A DNA stretch of 40,584 bases from Bacillota bacterium. GTDB lineage: Bacteria > Bacillota > Sulfobacillia > JAJYWN01 > JAJZPE01. The position numbers and the translations under genes are program-made. The DNA lies in the NCBI GenBank assembly GCA_021811325.1, contig JAJZPE010000011.1:1-40584 (forward strand), in the 5' to 3' direction. Positions 17,324 through 27,023 of this stretch are shown here, one piece after another. The notes under the pieces were generated by a model, which saw only the letters and a program-made list of their open reading frames with translations, was not told the DNA's origin and did no database searches. The first letter of the stretch is position 1. Every line of letters begins with the position of its first letter.

Positions 17324-18235
17324 TTGGCAGCCGGTGTCCGTGAACTTCGCAGGCGCATTCGCGGCTTCAAGAACACCCAGCAGATAACCAAGGCCATGAA
17401 GATGGTGGCGGCGGCCAAGCTCCTCAAGGCTCAGGAACGGGCGACCACCGCGCGGCCCTACGCCGAGAAGATCGACGCCATGCTCCGCCGGGTCCTGGCC
17501 GCCCACGGCGCGGCCGGTGGGAAGCTGGACGGCACCGGCGCGGTCGAGGCCCTGATGGTTGAGAGGCCCGTCAATAAGGTCATCTATGTCGTCCTGACCA
17601 GCGACCGGGGTCTCTCCGGGAGCTACAACGCCAACATCATCCGCTTGGCCGAGGCCCAAGTCAAAGAGCGCCAGGGCACGCCGACCGCGTCCATCGTCCC
17701 GGTCGGCCGGAAGGCCTTCGACTACTTCGCCAAGCGTCACTACGACATCGTCGCCAAGCATGTCCCCGTCGGCGACGAGGCCACGTTCGCCCAGGCCAAG
17801 CAGATTTCCAGCGAGCTGACCGCCCTCTATGCGAGCGGGACGGCCGACGAGGTCAACCTGGTCTACAGCGAGTTCGTCAACGCCATGACCTACCGGCCCA
17901 CGGTCTCCCGCCTGTTCCCCATCGGTCGTCCCGAGGGGGAGGCCGGCGAGAGGGCGGCTGCCCCGGCCGGGGCTGAAGTCGACTACATCTACGAGCCTTC
18001 GGGGCCCGAGGTCCTCAACGCCCTCTTGCCGCGTTACGTCCAGGTCCGCGTGTTCCGGGCGCTTCTCGAGGCCCGGGCCAGCGAGCACGGGGCCCGGATG
18101 ACGGCCATGGGGATGGCCACCGACAACGCTTCAGAGATGATCGAACGTCTCACTCTTGACATGAACCGCGCGCGCCAGGCGGCGATCACCCGGGAAATCG
18201 CGGAGATCGTCGGCGGGGCGGAAGCGCTCAAGTAG
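17324..18235 (+). CDS. atpG: ATP synthase F1 subunit gamma
   Basis: The 303-residue central shaft. The N-terminal helix begins RELRRRIRGFKNTQQITKAM, and the C-terminal helix contains ARMTAMGMATDNASEMI, both family hallmarks that form the antiparallel coiled coil inside F1. TTG 17324 is preceded by the full AAAGGAGGTGA site (17307-17317). An insert rich in Ala/Glu at about 205-220 is longer than in common homologues. The gene is followed after three bases by the ribosome site of atpD. Confidence 0.95.
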   Translation: MAAGVRELRRRIRGFKNTQQITKAMKMVAAAKLLKAQERATTARPYAEKIDAMLRRVLAAHGAAGGKLDGTGAVEALMVERPVNKVIYVVLTSDRGLSGSYNANIIRLAEAQVKERQGTPTASIVPVGRKAFDYFAKRHYDIVAKHVPVGDEATFAQAKQISSELTALYASGTADEVNLVYSEFVNAMTYRPTVSRLFPIGRPEGEAGERAAAPAGAEVDYIYEPSGPEVLNALLPRYVQVRVFRALLEARASEHGARMTAMGMATDNASEMIERLTLDMNRARQAAITREIAEIVGGAEALK

Positions 18236-19690
<1,455 letters not shown>

Positions 19691-19693
19691 GGC

Positions 19694-20161
19694 ATGGCCC
19701 CTGCCGGGTCGGGCAAGATCCGCCTGGAGGTCATCACCCCGGAACGGGTGGTCCTCGGCGAAGATACGGAGTCCATCATCGTGCCCGGCGCGCGGGGGTA
19801 CATGGGGGTCCTGCCGGGACACGCCCCGATGGTCGTCAACCTGAAGATCGGGGTGGTCAAGTTCAAGCAGGGCGGGTCCTATCGCCGGCTGTCCGTCAGC
19901 GGTGGCTTCTTCGAAGTCGCCGAGGACAAGGCGGTCATCCTGGCGGAGACCGCCGAACGCGGCGAGGAGATCGACGTGAACCGCGCCAAGGCGGCCCTCG
20001 AGCGGGCCCGGAAGCGTCTCGCGGCCCGGCGTGACGCGACCGTCGACGCGGCCCGGGCGGAAGCCTCGCTGCAGCGGGCAGTGACCAGGTTGCGGGCGGC
20101 CGGCGCCGCGCCGGAGAAGGTCTTTGGTCAGGCCGAGCGGGAGCGCCCAGAGCAGGAATAG
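19694..20161 (+). CDS. atpC: ATP synthase F1 subunit epsilon
   Basis: A 155-residue rotor subunit. The N-terminal beta-sandwich (residues about 8-92) carries PGARGYMGVLPGHAP. The C-terminal helical part begins EIDVNRAKAALERARKRLA, matching the I(L)DxxRA ATP-binding motif that in several bacteria lets epsilon sense ATP and block hydrolysis. The Arg/Glu-rich tail is somewhat longer than average. ATG 19694 follows GGGGGGAAGGTG. It ends the operon, with a terminator at 20204. Confidence 0.94.
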   Translation: MAPAGSGKIRLEVITPERVVLGEDTESIIVPGARGYMGVLPGHAPMVVNLKIGVVKFKQGGSYRRLSVSGGFFEVAEDKAVILAETAERGEEIDVNRAKAALERARKRLAARRDATVDAARAEASLQRAVTRLRAAGAAPEKVFGQAERERPEQE

Positions 20162-20203
20162 ACTCGACCGAGAACGGCCAAGTGAGGCAGAACAAAGTGC
20201 TTG

Positions 20204-20241
20204 CGCCCCGCCGCCACCCATTGGCGACGGGGCGTCGTTTT
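20204..20241 (+). terminator. Terminator of the atp operon
   Basis: A 13-position stem with one mismatch (20204-20216 with 20222-20234) and a 5-base loop is followed by TCGTTTT. Confidence 0.8.
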
Positions 20242-20283
20242 GCCGGGCCTGGCCGCGGGGCCGTCAAGCCCGCAAACCCGCGC

Positions 20284-20300
20284 TGTTAAAGGAAAGTTAA
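20284..20300. promoter_or_regulatory. OmpR-family direct repeat (WalR/PhoP-like) at htrA promoter
   Basis: On the plus strand TGTTAA-N5-AGTTAA matches the WalR pattern TGTWAH-N5-TGTWAH in 11 of 12 positions. Read on the minus strand it is TTAACT-N5-TTAACA, like PhoP boxes. It ends one base before the -35 box of the htrA promoter. The period of 11 bases is the usual spacing for tandem OmpR-type regulators. Confidence 0.55.
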
Positions 20301-20301
20301 C

Positions 20302-20330
20302 TTGCCCGAAGGCCGGTGGCGGCCTAGAAT
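20302..20330 (+). promoter_or_regulatory. Sigma-A-type promoter of htrA
   Basis: TTGCCC (20302-20307) and TAGAAT (20325-20330) are separated by exactly 17 bases. The expected leader is about 65 bases. Confidence 0.7.
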
Positions 20331-20401
20331 ATAGCTAGAGAGAAGCGAGCCCGCAAATGATCGGCCAGGGCATCCTACAGGGAAGGAAGGGGAGCTGACA
20401 G

Positions 20402-21559
20402 ATGAGCTACTTTTACGACGGCGCTCCGGACCTTCGCCGGAACCGGTGGTCGCCACTCGGCAAGACCATCGCCGTTGCGGTCGTCGCCGCCCTCTTGGGA
20501 GGCGTGGCCGGCGGCGTTTTCGCCTTGCGCTTCTCCGGCTGGTTCGGCCCGGCGCCGCGGCTAGGAGTGGCGGCCGGCGTCAATCCCAGGACGGTGAGCA
20601 CCGTCCCGGGCACGGCTTCGCCGGTCGTCCAGATCGCCGACCAGGTCGGCCCGGCGGTGGTCAGCATCACCAACCGGGCCCAGGTGACCGACTGGTTTCG
20701 CCGCACCTACATGGCGGACCAGGGGCGAGGCTCCGGCGTCATCTTCGACCCGCGAGGCTACATCGTGACCAACAACCACGTCGTCGCAGGGGCCGATGAG
20801 GTCTGGGTGTCCCTGGCCGACGGCCAGCACCCCGTCAAGGCCAAGCTCATCGGGGCCGACGCATGGAGCGACATCGCCGTCGTCAAGATCGACGCCCAGA
20901 ACCTCCCGGCGGCCACCTTCGGCGACTCGGATCAGCTCAAGGTGGGTGAACTGGCGGTGGCCATCGGCAACGCCGTCGGTGAGTTCGAGCGGACGGTCAC
21001 CGCCGGCATCATCAGCGGCCTCAACCGGAAAGTCTCGGTGCAGGACGACCGTTACGGGGAGAAGGAGCTGACGGTCATCCAGACCGACGCGGCCATCAAC
21101 CTGGGCAACAGCGGCGGCCCTCTGGTCAACGGCGAGGGACAGGTCATCGGGATAAACACCGTCAAGATCAACGCCACCGGCGTTGAGGGGCTCGGTTTCG
21201 CCATCCCGAGCAACACCGTCCGCCAGATCGTCAACGAACTGGTCGAGAAGGGCCGCGTGGTCTGGCCCTGGCTTGGCGCTCAGCTGGTCGACAAGGAACA
21301 GGCGGCTGTGCAGTTGCGGATGAACTTCGACCACGGGGTGCTGGTTTACCGGGCCGCGCCCGGCGGCCCCGCCGCCAAGGCCGGGATCCAGGACGGGGAC
21401 ATCATCCTCTCCATGGATGGAAAGGCCGTCGAGGCCGGCTCCGACATCAGGACCCTGATCCACACCTACAAGGTGGGCCAGAAGGTCGAGGTGACGGTCC
21501 TCCGGAACAACGCCAGGAAGACCTTCACCGTCACCCTGGAAGAGGCCCCGAACAACTAG
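20402..21559 (+). CDS. htrA: HtrA/DegP-like membrane serine protease with PDZ domain
   Basis: A 385-residue trypsin-like protease that degrades misfolded proteins outside the membrane. A short cytoplasmic N-terminus is followed by one helix at about 21-44. The protease domain spans about 75-280 with the full triad H126 (TNNHVV), D157 (DIAVVKI) and S237 (GNSGGPL). One PDZ domain fills about 285-385. AAGGGGAG precedes ATG 20402. The gene has its own promoter and a strong terminator, so it is a single-gene unit. It lies next to a heavily cysteine-containing secreted cytochrome, which could be a client, but that is only proximity. Confidence 0.94.
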   Translation: MSYFYDGAPDLRRNRWSPLGKTIAVAVVAALLGGVAGGVFALRFSGWFGPAPRLGVAAGVNPRTVSTVPGTASPVVQIADQVGPAVVSITNRAQVTDWFRRTYMADQGRGSGVIFDPRGYIVTNNHVVAGADEVWVSLADGQHPVKAKLIGADAWSDIAVVKIDAQNLPAATFGDSDQLKVGELAVAIGNAVGEFERTVTAGIISGLNRKVSVQDDRYGEKELTVIQTDAAINLGNSGGPLVNGEGQVIGINTVKINATGVEGLGFAIPSNTVRQIVNELVEKGRVVWPWLGAQLVDKEQAAVQLRMNFDHGVLVYRAAPGGPAAKAGIQDGDIILSMDGKAVEAGSDIRTLIHTYKVGQKVEVTVLRNNARKTFTVTLEEAPNN

Positions 21560-21605
21560 CCAGTCCTTAAGAAGGGTTCTCCGGCCGCAAAAATGAGCCC
21601 CCCAA

Positions 21606-21638
21606 GACCCCGGTTAGGGAAACCGGGGTCATTTTTTT
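21606..21638 (+). terminator. Strong terminator after htrA
   Basis: A 10-bp perfect stem (21606-21615 with 21621-21630), a 5-base loop and ATTTTTTT follow. An outer TGAGCCC/GGGCTCA pair flanks the whole structure. Confidence 0.92.
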
Positions 21639-21688
21639 GGGCTCAGGAGGAATTCCATGGGCGTCGTAGAAATACAATGGGCACGGCA

Positions 21689-21706
21689 ATGTGATAGTTG
21701 TCACAT
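21689..21706. promoter_or_regulatory. CRP/FNR-type palindromic operator upstream of the SLH cytochrome
   Basis: ATGTGA-N6-TCACAT is a perfect palindrome with exactly the half-sites and spacing recognised by CRP/FNR family regulators (TGTGA-N6-TCACA). TTGTCA (21698-21703) inside its right half is a five-of-six match to a -35 box, with a weak TCTAGC 17 bases on (21721-21726). The site could therefore activate or block that promoter. Confidence 0.7.
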
Positions 21707-22004
21707 GAACAAACATCAAGTCTAGCTGGGGAAATAACGGACCCCCGCCGAGCCACGGGGCAGCGCAATTGGAGCCATAAAGTGAAAGACCACACAACCG
21801 ATTGTGAAAAGCAGAGCAGCGGAAAGGATAACCGCTGCTATCGTGGCGTGCGGGAGAAGAGTTAGAAAAGCCGTCAACGCAAAAAGGGGCCCTACAGGCT
21901 CTTTCCCAAGTGTCCTGAAACCTTTGGGGCAAAGGAGGTGAAACAACACAGTGACCCACAACAGGTTGGACAACCACCAGACCATGACGAAAGGAGGCGA
22001 GAAA
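21707..22004 (+). other. Long leader region of the SLH cytochrome gene
   Basis: No gene is visible between the operator and the cytochrome start. GCAGCGG and CCGCTGC near 21811-21837 can form a stem. A full ribosome site AAAGGAGGTG (21931-21940) precedes an in-frame GTG at 21951, and a second AAAGGAGG (21990-21997) precedes GTG 22005. I could not match the leader to a known riboswitch. Confidence 0.5.
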
Positions 22005-24224
22005 GTGAAGAGAACAGTCCTCTTCCTCAGCATCCTGGTCCTCTCGGTGCTGGTCGTTTCGGGGGTCGCCCTGGCGAAGTCTGAATACCAGGGGTCCTTC
22101 ACGGCCAAGTATCCGGCGGCCAAAGGGAGCACACTCGACAGCTGCAACCTTTGCCACAAGTCCGATTTCAGCCAGAACCAGTACGCAAAGGACTTCGCAG
22201 CGGCCGGCCACGATTTTGCGGCCATCGAGGCGAAGGACTCAGACGGGGACGGCGCTAGCAATATCGCCGAGATCAACGCCAAGACGTTGCCCGGCGATGC
22301 CACGAGCAAGCCCGCCAGCTCCGGTGGCGGCAGCAGCTCGACCCCGCCCGCCCCTCCGACTCCCCCCAAGACCGTCGACAAGTCCGTAAAGTTCTGGGAC
22401 CTCGACGGGCATTGGGCTCAGGGGGTCGCGAAGAAGGCGGCCACCCTGGGCATTTTCAAGGGGCGTCCCGACAACTCGTTCGGCCCGGAAGCTAACATCA
22501 CCCGCGCTGAACTGGCGGCCATAATCCTCCGCACCTTCAACCTGCCTGAAGGCGGAGGCGCCTCCTTCAAGGATGTCTCGGCCAACGACTGGTTCGCTTC
22601 GAGCGTCGCCGGCGCGGCTCAGTTCGTGCCCGGCCTGCCCGATGGGACCTTCCGGCCGAACACCGCCGCGGACCGTCAGACCACCGTCGTCGCCCTCCTC
22701 CGGGCCTCCGGCCTAGAGGGCAGCGCGGTCGCGATGGATCCGAGCGAAGTGGCGGCCATCCTCGCCGGCTACAGCGATGCGAAGAGCGTCGCCGCCGACA
22801 AGGCTCCGTACTTCGCCTACGCGGTCCGTTCCGGGATCATGAGCGGCAACTCCAACAAGACGCTCACCCCGGCGGGCACCCTGACCCGGGCTCAGCTGGC
22901 TCAGATCTTCGTCAATCTCTACACCACCAAGGTCTCTCTCACTACCCTCGCCAACAACTACGTCGGGTCTGAGACCTGCAAGACTTGCCATTCCCAGAAC
23001 TACGCCGATTGGAAGACCACGGCCCACTCCAAGATGATCCAGGATCCCAAGACGCCGGGCGCCATCATCGGTGACTTCTCCACCAACACGAAGTTCACCG
23101 TGGACAAGGTGGCCATGGTCGTTGCCGGCCAGATGACCAGCCAGCGCTACCTCGAAAAGAGGGGCGATGAGTACTGGTACCTGCCGGCGGCCTGGAACAT
23201 CGAAACCAAGACGTGGTCCAATCTGAACCCGTCCAAGTGGAGCGGCTCCTGCACGGGCTGCCACGTCGTGGGCTACAACGCCAAGACCAAGACCTGGTTC
23301 GAGAACGGCGTAACCTGCGAGGCCTGCCACGGCGCCGGCGCTCAGCACGTCGCGTTCGGCGACAAGAGCGCGATCAAGAAGTCCGTCGGCGACCAGATGT
23401 GCTCTCGGTGCCACGGCGGCCAAGTGGCTGATCTCGAGAAGACCGGGCATGCCAGCTTCTTCAAGAGCCAAGTTGACGCGGTTGGCGGCCACTACGGCGA
23501 CGGCTGCATCAAGTGCCACTCGGCGACGGTCATCGTTGCTAAGTACAACGGTAAGACCGCTCCGAAGCTCGCCGACTTTAAGACCGGAGCCCTCCAGAAC
23601 GACCGCAACGGCATCACCTGCGTCGTCTGCCACGACCCGCATAAGCGGACCAACGAGGCTCAGCTCCGGAACACGGTCGCCGATACCTGCACGGTCTGCC
23701 ATACCAGCGACAAGGGTGGCGCGACCTATACCGCCGGCAGCGCGGTGCACCATCCGACCAAGGAGATGTTCCAGGGCGTCGGCGCCATCGACGTCCCGAA
23801 CATGCCCGCTCCGAAGGTCATCGCCTGCGCGGATTGCCATATGGCCGGTGGTAGCCATGCCTTCGTGCCCGGAACCCCGACCGTCACCATCGCCACCAAG
23901 CATGGTCCGGTCGAGGAAAACCCCTGCGCGAAGTGCCATACCAGCATGACCAAGGAGAAGGTTGAGGAGTTCCAGAAGGACATCGAGGCTCAGATGGCTG
24001 AGGTCAAGGGTCTGCTCGACCAGGCCAAGGCCAAGCTCGATGCGGCCAAGACAGCCGGCACCACGATCGACTCCAGCGTGGAGCTGCTCTACAAGCAGGC
24101 CTTCACGAACTACAGCTTCCTCGAAGCCGACAAGTCCAAGGGTATCCATAACCCGCCGTATTACCGCGAGATCCTCAAGGTCTCCAAGACCAAGCTCGAG
24201 GACTTCCTGAGCAAGGTCAAGTAA
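22005..24224 (+). CDS. Secreted S-layer-homology decahaem c-type cytochrome
   Basis: Numbered from GTG 22005 (739 residues). This start gives a classic signal peptide (1-24, cut near ALA-KS). Ten CxxCH haem sites are visible with first Cys at 47, 325, 416, 438, 466, 501, 539, 562, 608 and 641. The first site lies in a small N-terminal domain with a Ca-binding-like DSDGDGASN (78-86). A Ser/Gly/Pro linker (105-124) leads to three SLH repeats (about 128-172, 187-233, 252-303), which in this protein class bind wall polymers. The nine other haems form a domain resembling cytochrome c554-type proteins (YVGSETCKTCHSQNYADWK). Residues 650-739 are helical and haem-free. The likely role is electron transfer at or through the wall, for instance to extracellular acceptors, but reductase activity on a soluble substrate is also possible. 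Its own terminator and CRP/FNR-type operator suggest separate control. An in-frame GTG at 21951 with its own ribosome site could add 18 residues. Confidence 0.93.
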   Translation: MKRTVLFLSILVLSVLVVSGVALAKSEYQGSFTAKYPAAKGSTLDSCNLCHKSDFSQNQYAKDFAAAGHDFAAIEAKDSDGDGASNIAEINAKTLPGDATSKPASSGGGSSSTPPAPPTPPKTVDKSVKFWDLDGHWAQGVAKKAATLGIFKGRPDNSFGPEANITRAELAAIILRTFNLPEGGGASFKDVSANDWFASSVAGAAQFVPGLPDGTFRPNTAADRQTTVVALLRASGLEGSAVAMDPSEVAAILAGYSDAKSVAADKAPYFAYAVRSGIMSGNSNKTLTPAGTLTRAQLAQIFVNLYTTKVSLTTLANNYVGSETCKTCHSQNYADWKTTAHSKMIQDPKTPGAIIGDFSTNTKFTVDKVAMVVAGQMTSQRYLEKRGDEYWYLPAAWNIETKTWSNLNPSKWSGSCTGCHVVGYNAKTKTWFENGVTCEACHGAGAQHVAFGDKSAIKKSVGDQMCSRCHGGQVADLEKTGHASFFKSQVDAVGGHYGDGCIKCHSATVIVAKYNGKTAPKLADFKTGALQNDRNGITCVVCHDPHKRTNEAQLRNTVADTCTVCHTSDKGGATYTAGSAVHHPTKEMFQGVGAIDVPNMPAPKVIACADCHMAGGSHAFVPGTPTVTIATKHGPVEENPCAKCHTSMTKEKVEEFQKDIEAQMAEVKGLLDQAKAKLDAAKTAGTTIDSSVELLYKQAFTNYSFLEADKSKGIHNPPYYREILKVSKTKLEDFLSKVK

Positions 24225-24264
24225 TCACCGAGTAACTGGGTAAGTGGACAAAACCCCTTACATT

Positions 24265-24294
24265 CGGGCACCCGCGAGGGTGCCCGCTTTTTTT
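24265..24294 (+). terminator. Strong terminator after the SLH cytochrome gene
   Basis: A 9-bp perfect stem (24265-24273 with 24278-24286) with a GCGA loop is followed by GC and seven T residues (24288-24294). Confidence 0.95.
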
Positions 24295-24358
24295 GCGTTG
24301 GAGGGCGTGCAGGAGGACGGCCCGGGGGCGGGAATGATGGTGGGCGGGGAGGGAGAGC

Positions 24359-24838
24359 ATGCAGTTCAAAATCGTTGCCGTGGGCAAGGCGCGGGAACCC
24401 TTCATCCAGGCCGGGGCCGAGGAGTACCTCAAGCGATTGCGGCCATACGGCCGGTTCGCGGTGGCCGAGCTGGCCGATGAACCCCTCCCCGCCAGGCTGA
24501 CCCCCGGGCACGAAAAGAAAATCCTCGCCGCTGAGGGGGCGAGGATAAGGGAAGCCTTGCGCGACGGCGATTTCGTGGTCTGCCTCGACCGCCAGGGGAA
24601 GGCCCTGTCGTCAGAGGAGTTCGCCGCTTTCCTGGATGAACTGGCCGGGCGCGGACGCAGCAGTGTGGCCTTCGTCATCGGCGGGACCATCGGCCTCGAC
24701 CCGGCCCTTCTAAAGGAAGCAGGCATGAGCCTGTCTCTATCCAAGATGACCCTGCCCCACCAGCTCGCCCGCCTCTTCCTGCTCGAGCAGCTCTACCGGG
24801 CGTTCAAGATCAGGCGGGGAGAGCCATATCATCACTGA
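24359..24838 (+). CDS. rlmH: 23S rRNA pseudouridine-1915 N3-methyltransferase RlmH
   Basis: A 159-residue SPOUT-family enzyme that uses SAM to methylate pseudouridine 1915 in helix 69 of 23S rRNA on the assembled 70S ribosome. The trefoil-knot signature is present: VAFVIGGTIGLDP (about 105-117) and LSLSKMTLPHQLARLFLLEQ, and the protein ends with the family C-terminus EPYHH. GGGGAGGGAG lies just before ATG 24359. It appears to be a single-gene unit after a strong terminator and converges on the helicase gene. Confidence 0.96.
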   Translation: MQFKIVAVGKAREPFIQAGAEEYLKRLRPYGRFAVAELADEPLPARLTPGHEKKILAAEGARIREALRDGDFVVCLDRQGKALSSEEFAAFLDELAGRGRSSVAFVIGGTIGLDPALLKEAGMSLSLSKMTLPHQLARLFLLEQLYRAFKIRRGEPYHH

Positions 24839-25029
24839 CGGCGAAATGGTTCCGGGAGCTTGTCGGCCGGCTCTACCGCGGCAACCGGCCCAGGTGACGC
24901 CACCAGGGCAAGGTCGCCCACGACGGCGATCATCGTGCTGATGATGGTGATCAGGGAAGCCGATGGTCCACGGGTTGATGCCGGCGGCGCCGACCAGGCG
25001 TCGATGAGCCAGCTGAGGACGATGATTCC

Positions 25030-26655
25030 TCAATGGCCCGGCCGGGCGGGCTCGGCGTGAATCCCGCGACCCTGGATGGACGCGTGCTCCATGGCGTCCA
25101 ACACCGCCCGCGCCACCTCCTTGGGCACTTCGACGAAGGTGAAGTCGTCATAGATGTCGATGGCCCCGATCAATCCCCCGGAGATGTCCGCCTTGCGGGC
25201 GATGGTCCGGACGAAGTCGGCCGGTGTCACCCGGTGCCGCGCCCCGATGTTCATGAAAAGCCGCACATAACCTGGTTCGGCGCCGGTGTTCGGGAAGTCG
25301 TGCCCCTCAGGGACGGGCCCTGAGCCGAGCCGACCCGTCTCCGGCCCCGCGGCCCCCCGGTTCTCCGCCATGGCCGCCACCAGCGCGGCCACCAGACGGT
25401 CGGGCTCATGCTCTTCCAACAGACGCGCGGCCAAATCCATGAACCTCGATTCCTGCCCCGCTCCGCCGGTAACCAGGGAGTCGATGCGCTCCCCAAGCAA
25501 GTCCAGCGCCCGCTCGGCCACGTCGGTGGCCGTAGGCACGCTACGACGCTGGATTCGGGCCTGGGTCGCCCGTTCGATCAGCTTCAGATGCCGGAACTCA
25601 CGGGGGTGGATCAAGGTGAAGGCCATTCCCTCCCGCCCGATGCGCCCGGTGCGCCCGATGCGGTGGACGTGCGACTCAGGTGATTGGGCGATGTCATAGT
25701 TGATCACATGGGTGACGTTCTCGACGTCCAGCCCGCGGGCGGCCACGTCCGTGGCAATCAGCAGCTCGACCTGTCCCTCCTTGAAGCGGGCCAGGACGCG
25801 GTTGCGTTGGACCTGGTTCAGGTCCCCGTGAATGGCCTCCGCCAGATACCCCCGCGCCTGGAGAGCCGTGGCCAGTTCGTCACATTCCCGCTTGGTCCGG
25901 CAGAAGACGATGGCGCGGGAGATGGCCTCGTGGTCGACGATCCGGGTCAGGGCCTCCACCTTGTCCCTCTCCCGAATCTCGAAATAGGCCTGATCGATTG
26001 CCGGCGGGGCGGCGATTCCCCGACCGCCGAGGCTGATCCGCGCCGGGGTCCTGGTGTACCGCTCGGTGATCCGGAGGATGGGCTCGGGCATGGTCGCCGA
26101 GAAGCAGATTGTCTGCCGTTCCGCCGGCAGATGGCCGATTATCTCTTCGATGTCTTCGATGAAGCCCATGCTGAGCATCTCATCGGCCTCGTCCAGCACG
26201 AAGGCTCTGATCTGATCCAGCTTGAGCGTCCGCCGTTCGAGATGGTCCATGATGCGCCCCGGGGTCCCGATGACGACCGAGACACCGGCCCGCAGAGCCT
26301 TGATCTGTCGCTCGATGGGCTGCCCACCATAGACGGCCAGTTCCCGCACCCGTAGGCGTTTCCCGATCTTGCCAAACTCGTCGGCCACCTGCAGAGCCAG
26401 TTCGCGGGTCGGGGCCAGGACGAGGACCTGAGGCCGCGGCTCCTCCGGATCCAGGCGCTGCAGGAGGGGTATGGCGAAGGCGGCCGTCTTGCCCGTGCCT
26501 GTCTGCGCCTGCCCGACCAGGTCCTTGCCTTCTAACAGAAGGGGAATGGCGGCCGCCTGGATCGGCGAAGGCTCCTCGAAACCCATTTCATCCAGGGCCT
26601 CGATGATCAGCGGATTGACCCCCAGGGCCGCGAAACCTTGCGTCAGCTCTGTCAT
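25030..26655 (-). CDS. DEAD-box RNA helicase with DbpA RNA-binding domain
   Basis: A 541-residue ATP-dependent RNA helicase of the DeaD/CshA group, probably acting in ribosome assembly or mRNA turnover. Numbered from ATG 26655: Q-motif region EEPSPIQ (about 27-33), Walker A AQTGTGKT (50-57), PTRELA (82-87), DEAD (155-158), SAT (186-188) and HRIGRTGR (near 333). Residues about 455-535 match the DbpA C-terminal RNA-binding domain, ending VNVEPAR-like (IHAEPARP). The in-frame TTG at 26673 is part of the ribosome site TTGGAGG, so ATG 26655 is chosen. The stop is natural for the family. The 190 bases to rlmH hold no supported gene; the frame stays open past the stop by chance. Confidence 0.95.
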   Translation of the reverse strand: MTELTQGFAALGVNPLIIEALDEMGFEEPSPIQAAAIPLLLEGKDLVGQAQTGTGKTAAFAIPLLQRLDPEEPRPQVLVLAPTRELALQVADEFGKIGKRLRVRELAVYGGQPIERQIKALRAGVSVVIGTPGRIMDHLERRTLKLDQIRAFVLDEADEMLSMGFIEDIEEIIGHLPAERQTICFSATMPEPILRITERYTRTPARISLGGRGIAAPPAIDQAYFEIRERDKVEALTRIVDHEAISRAIVFCRTKRECDELATALQARGYLAEAIHGDLNQVQRNRVLARFKEGQVELLIATDVAARGLDVENVTHVINYDIAQSPESHVHRIGRTGRIGREGMAFTLIHPREFRHLKLIERATQARIQRRSVPTATDVAERALDLLGERIDSLVTGGAGQESRFMDLAARLLEEHEPDRLVAALVAAMAENRGAAGPETGRLGSGPVPEGHDFPNTGAEPGYVRLFMNIGARHRVTPADFVRTIARKADISGGLIGAIDIYDDFTFVEVPKEVARAVLDAMEHASIQGRGIHAEPARPGH

Positions 26656-26709
26656 TGATTTACTCGCCTCCAAAGTTGATTCAGGGTCTAGTTTCCCAGA
26701 CCCAGGGCC

Positions 26710-27023
26710 ATCTCAACCAGACCCACTCCGACGGTTGACGGCGACGGACACTCTCCGTTCACCTTTCGGAAGGATGGGAGGAAGTTCTTTCTGCGCTTCA
26801 ACCACCTCGACGAACGGAACCCGGCCCAGGTGGCGGATGAGGTCGGGCTCCTGAACCACCTCCTGGGGAAGGGCTTCCCCGTCACCCGGCCGATTCCCTC
26901 CGACAACGGTCAGTGCGTGCCGCCCTGCCAACCACCCGCGACAACTATGGCCTGATCCACTTCGACTTCGAGTCCGACAACCTGTCCTGGAACGGCAATG
27001 AGGTCTCGGCCCTGGACTTCGCC
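26710..27023 (+). pseudogene. Aminoglycoside phosphotransferase-like (APH) kinase, decayed remnant
   Basis: Two pieces of one kinase family survive in different frames. Bases 26740-26910 encode an N-lobe-like segment (FTFRKDGRKFFLRFNHLDE, then LLNHLLGKGFPVTRPIPS). Bases 26931-27020 encode the catalytic-loop region YGLIHFDFESDNLSW followed by SALDF, resembling HxDxxxxN and the DFD motif. Between them about 150 residues are missing and the frame shifts; the first piece meets TGA at 26953. No start codon or ribosome site precedes it. I infer an internal deletion followed by decay. It once encoded a small-molecule kinase such as an aminoglycoside, choline or homoserine kinase-like enzyme. Confidence 0.75.

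Noticed and set aside
21707-22004. Possible cyclic dinucleotide (GEMM) riboswitch before the cytochrome, as seen before cytochromes in Geobacter
   Set aside because: The conserved GGGACGCAAAGC and GGGUUACC elements of that class are absent.
24839-25029. Open frame of about 65 codons on the minus strand directly after the helicase stop
   Set aside because: The helicase ends where its family normally ends; the frame has no start or ribosome site and long open frames are frequent at this GC content.
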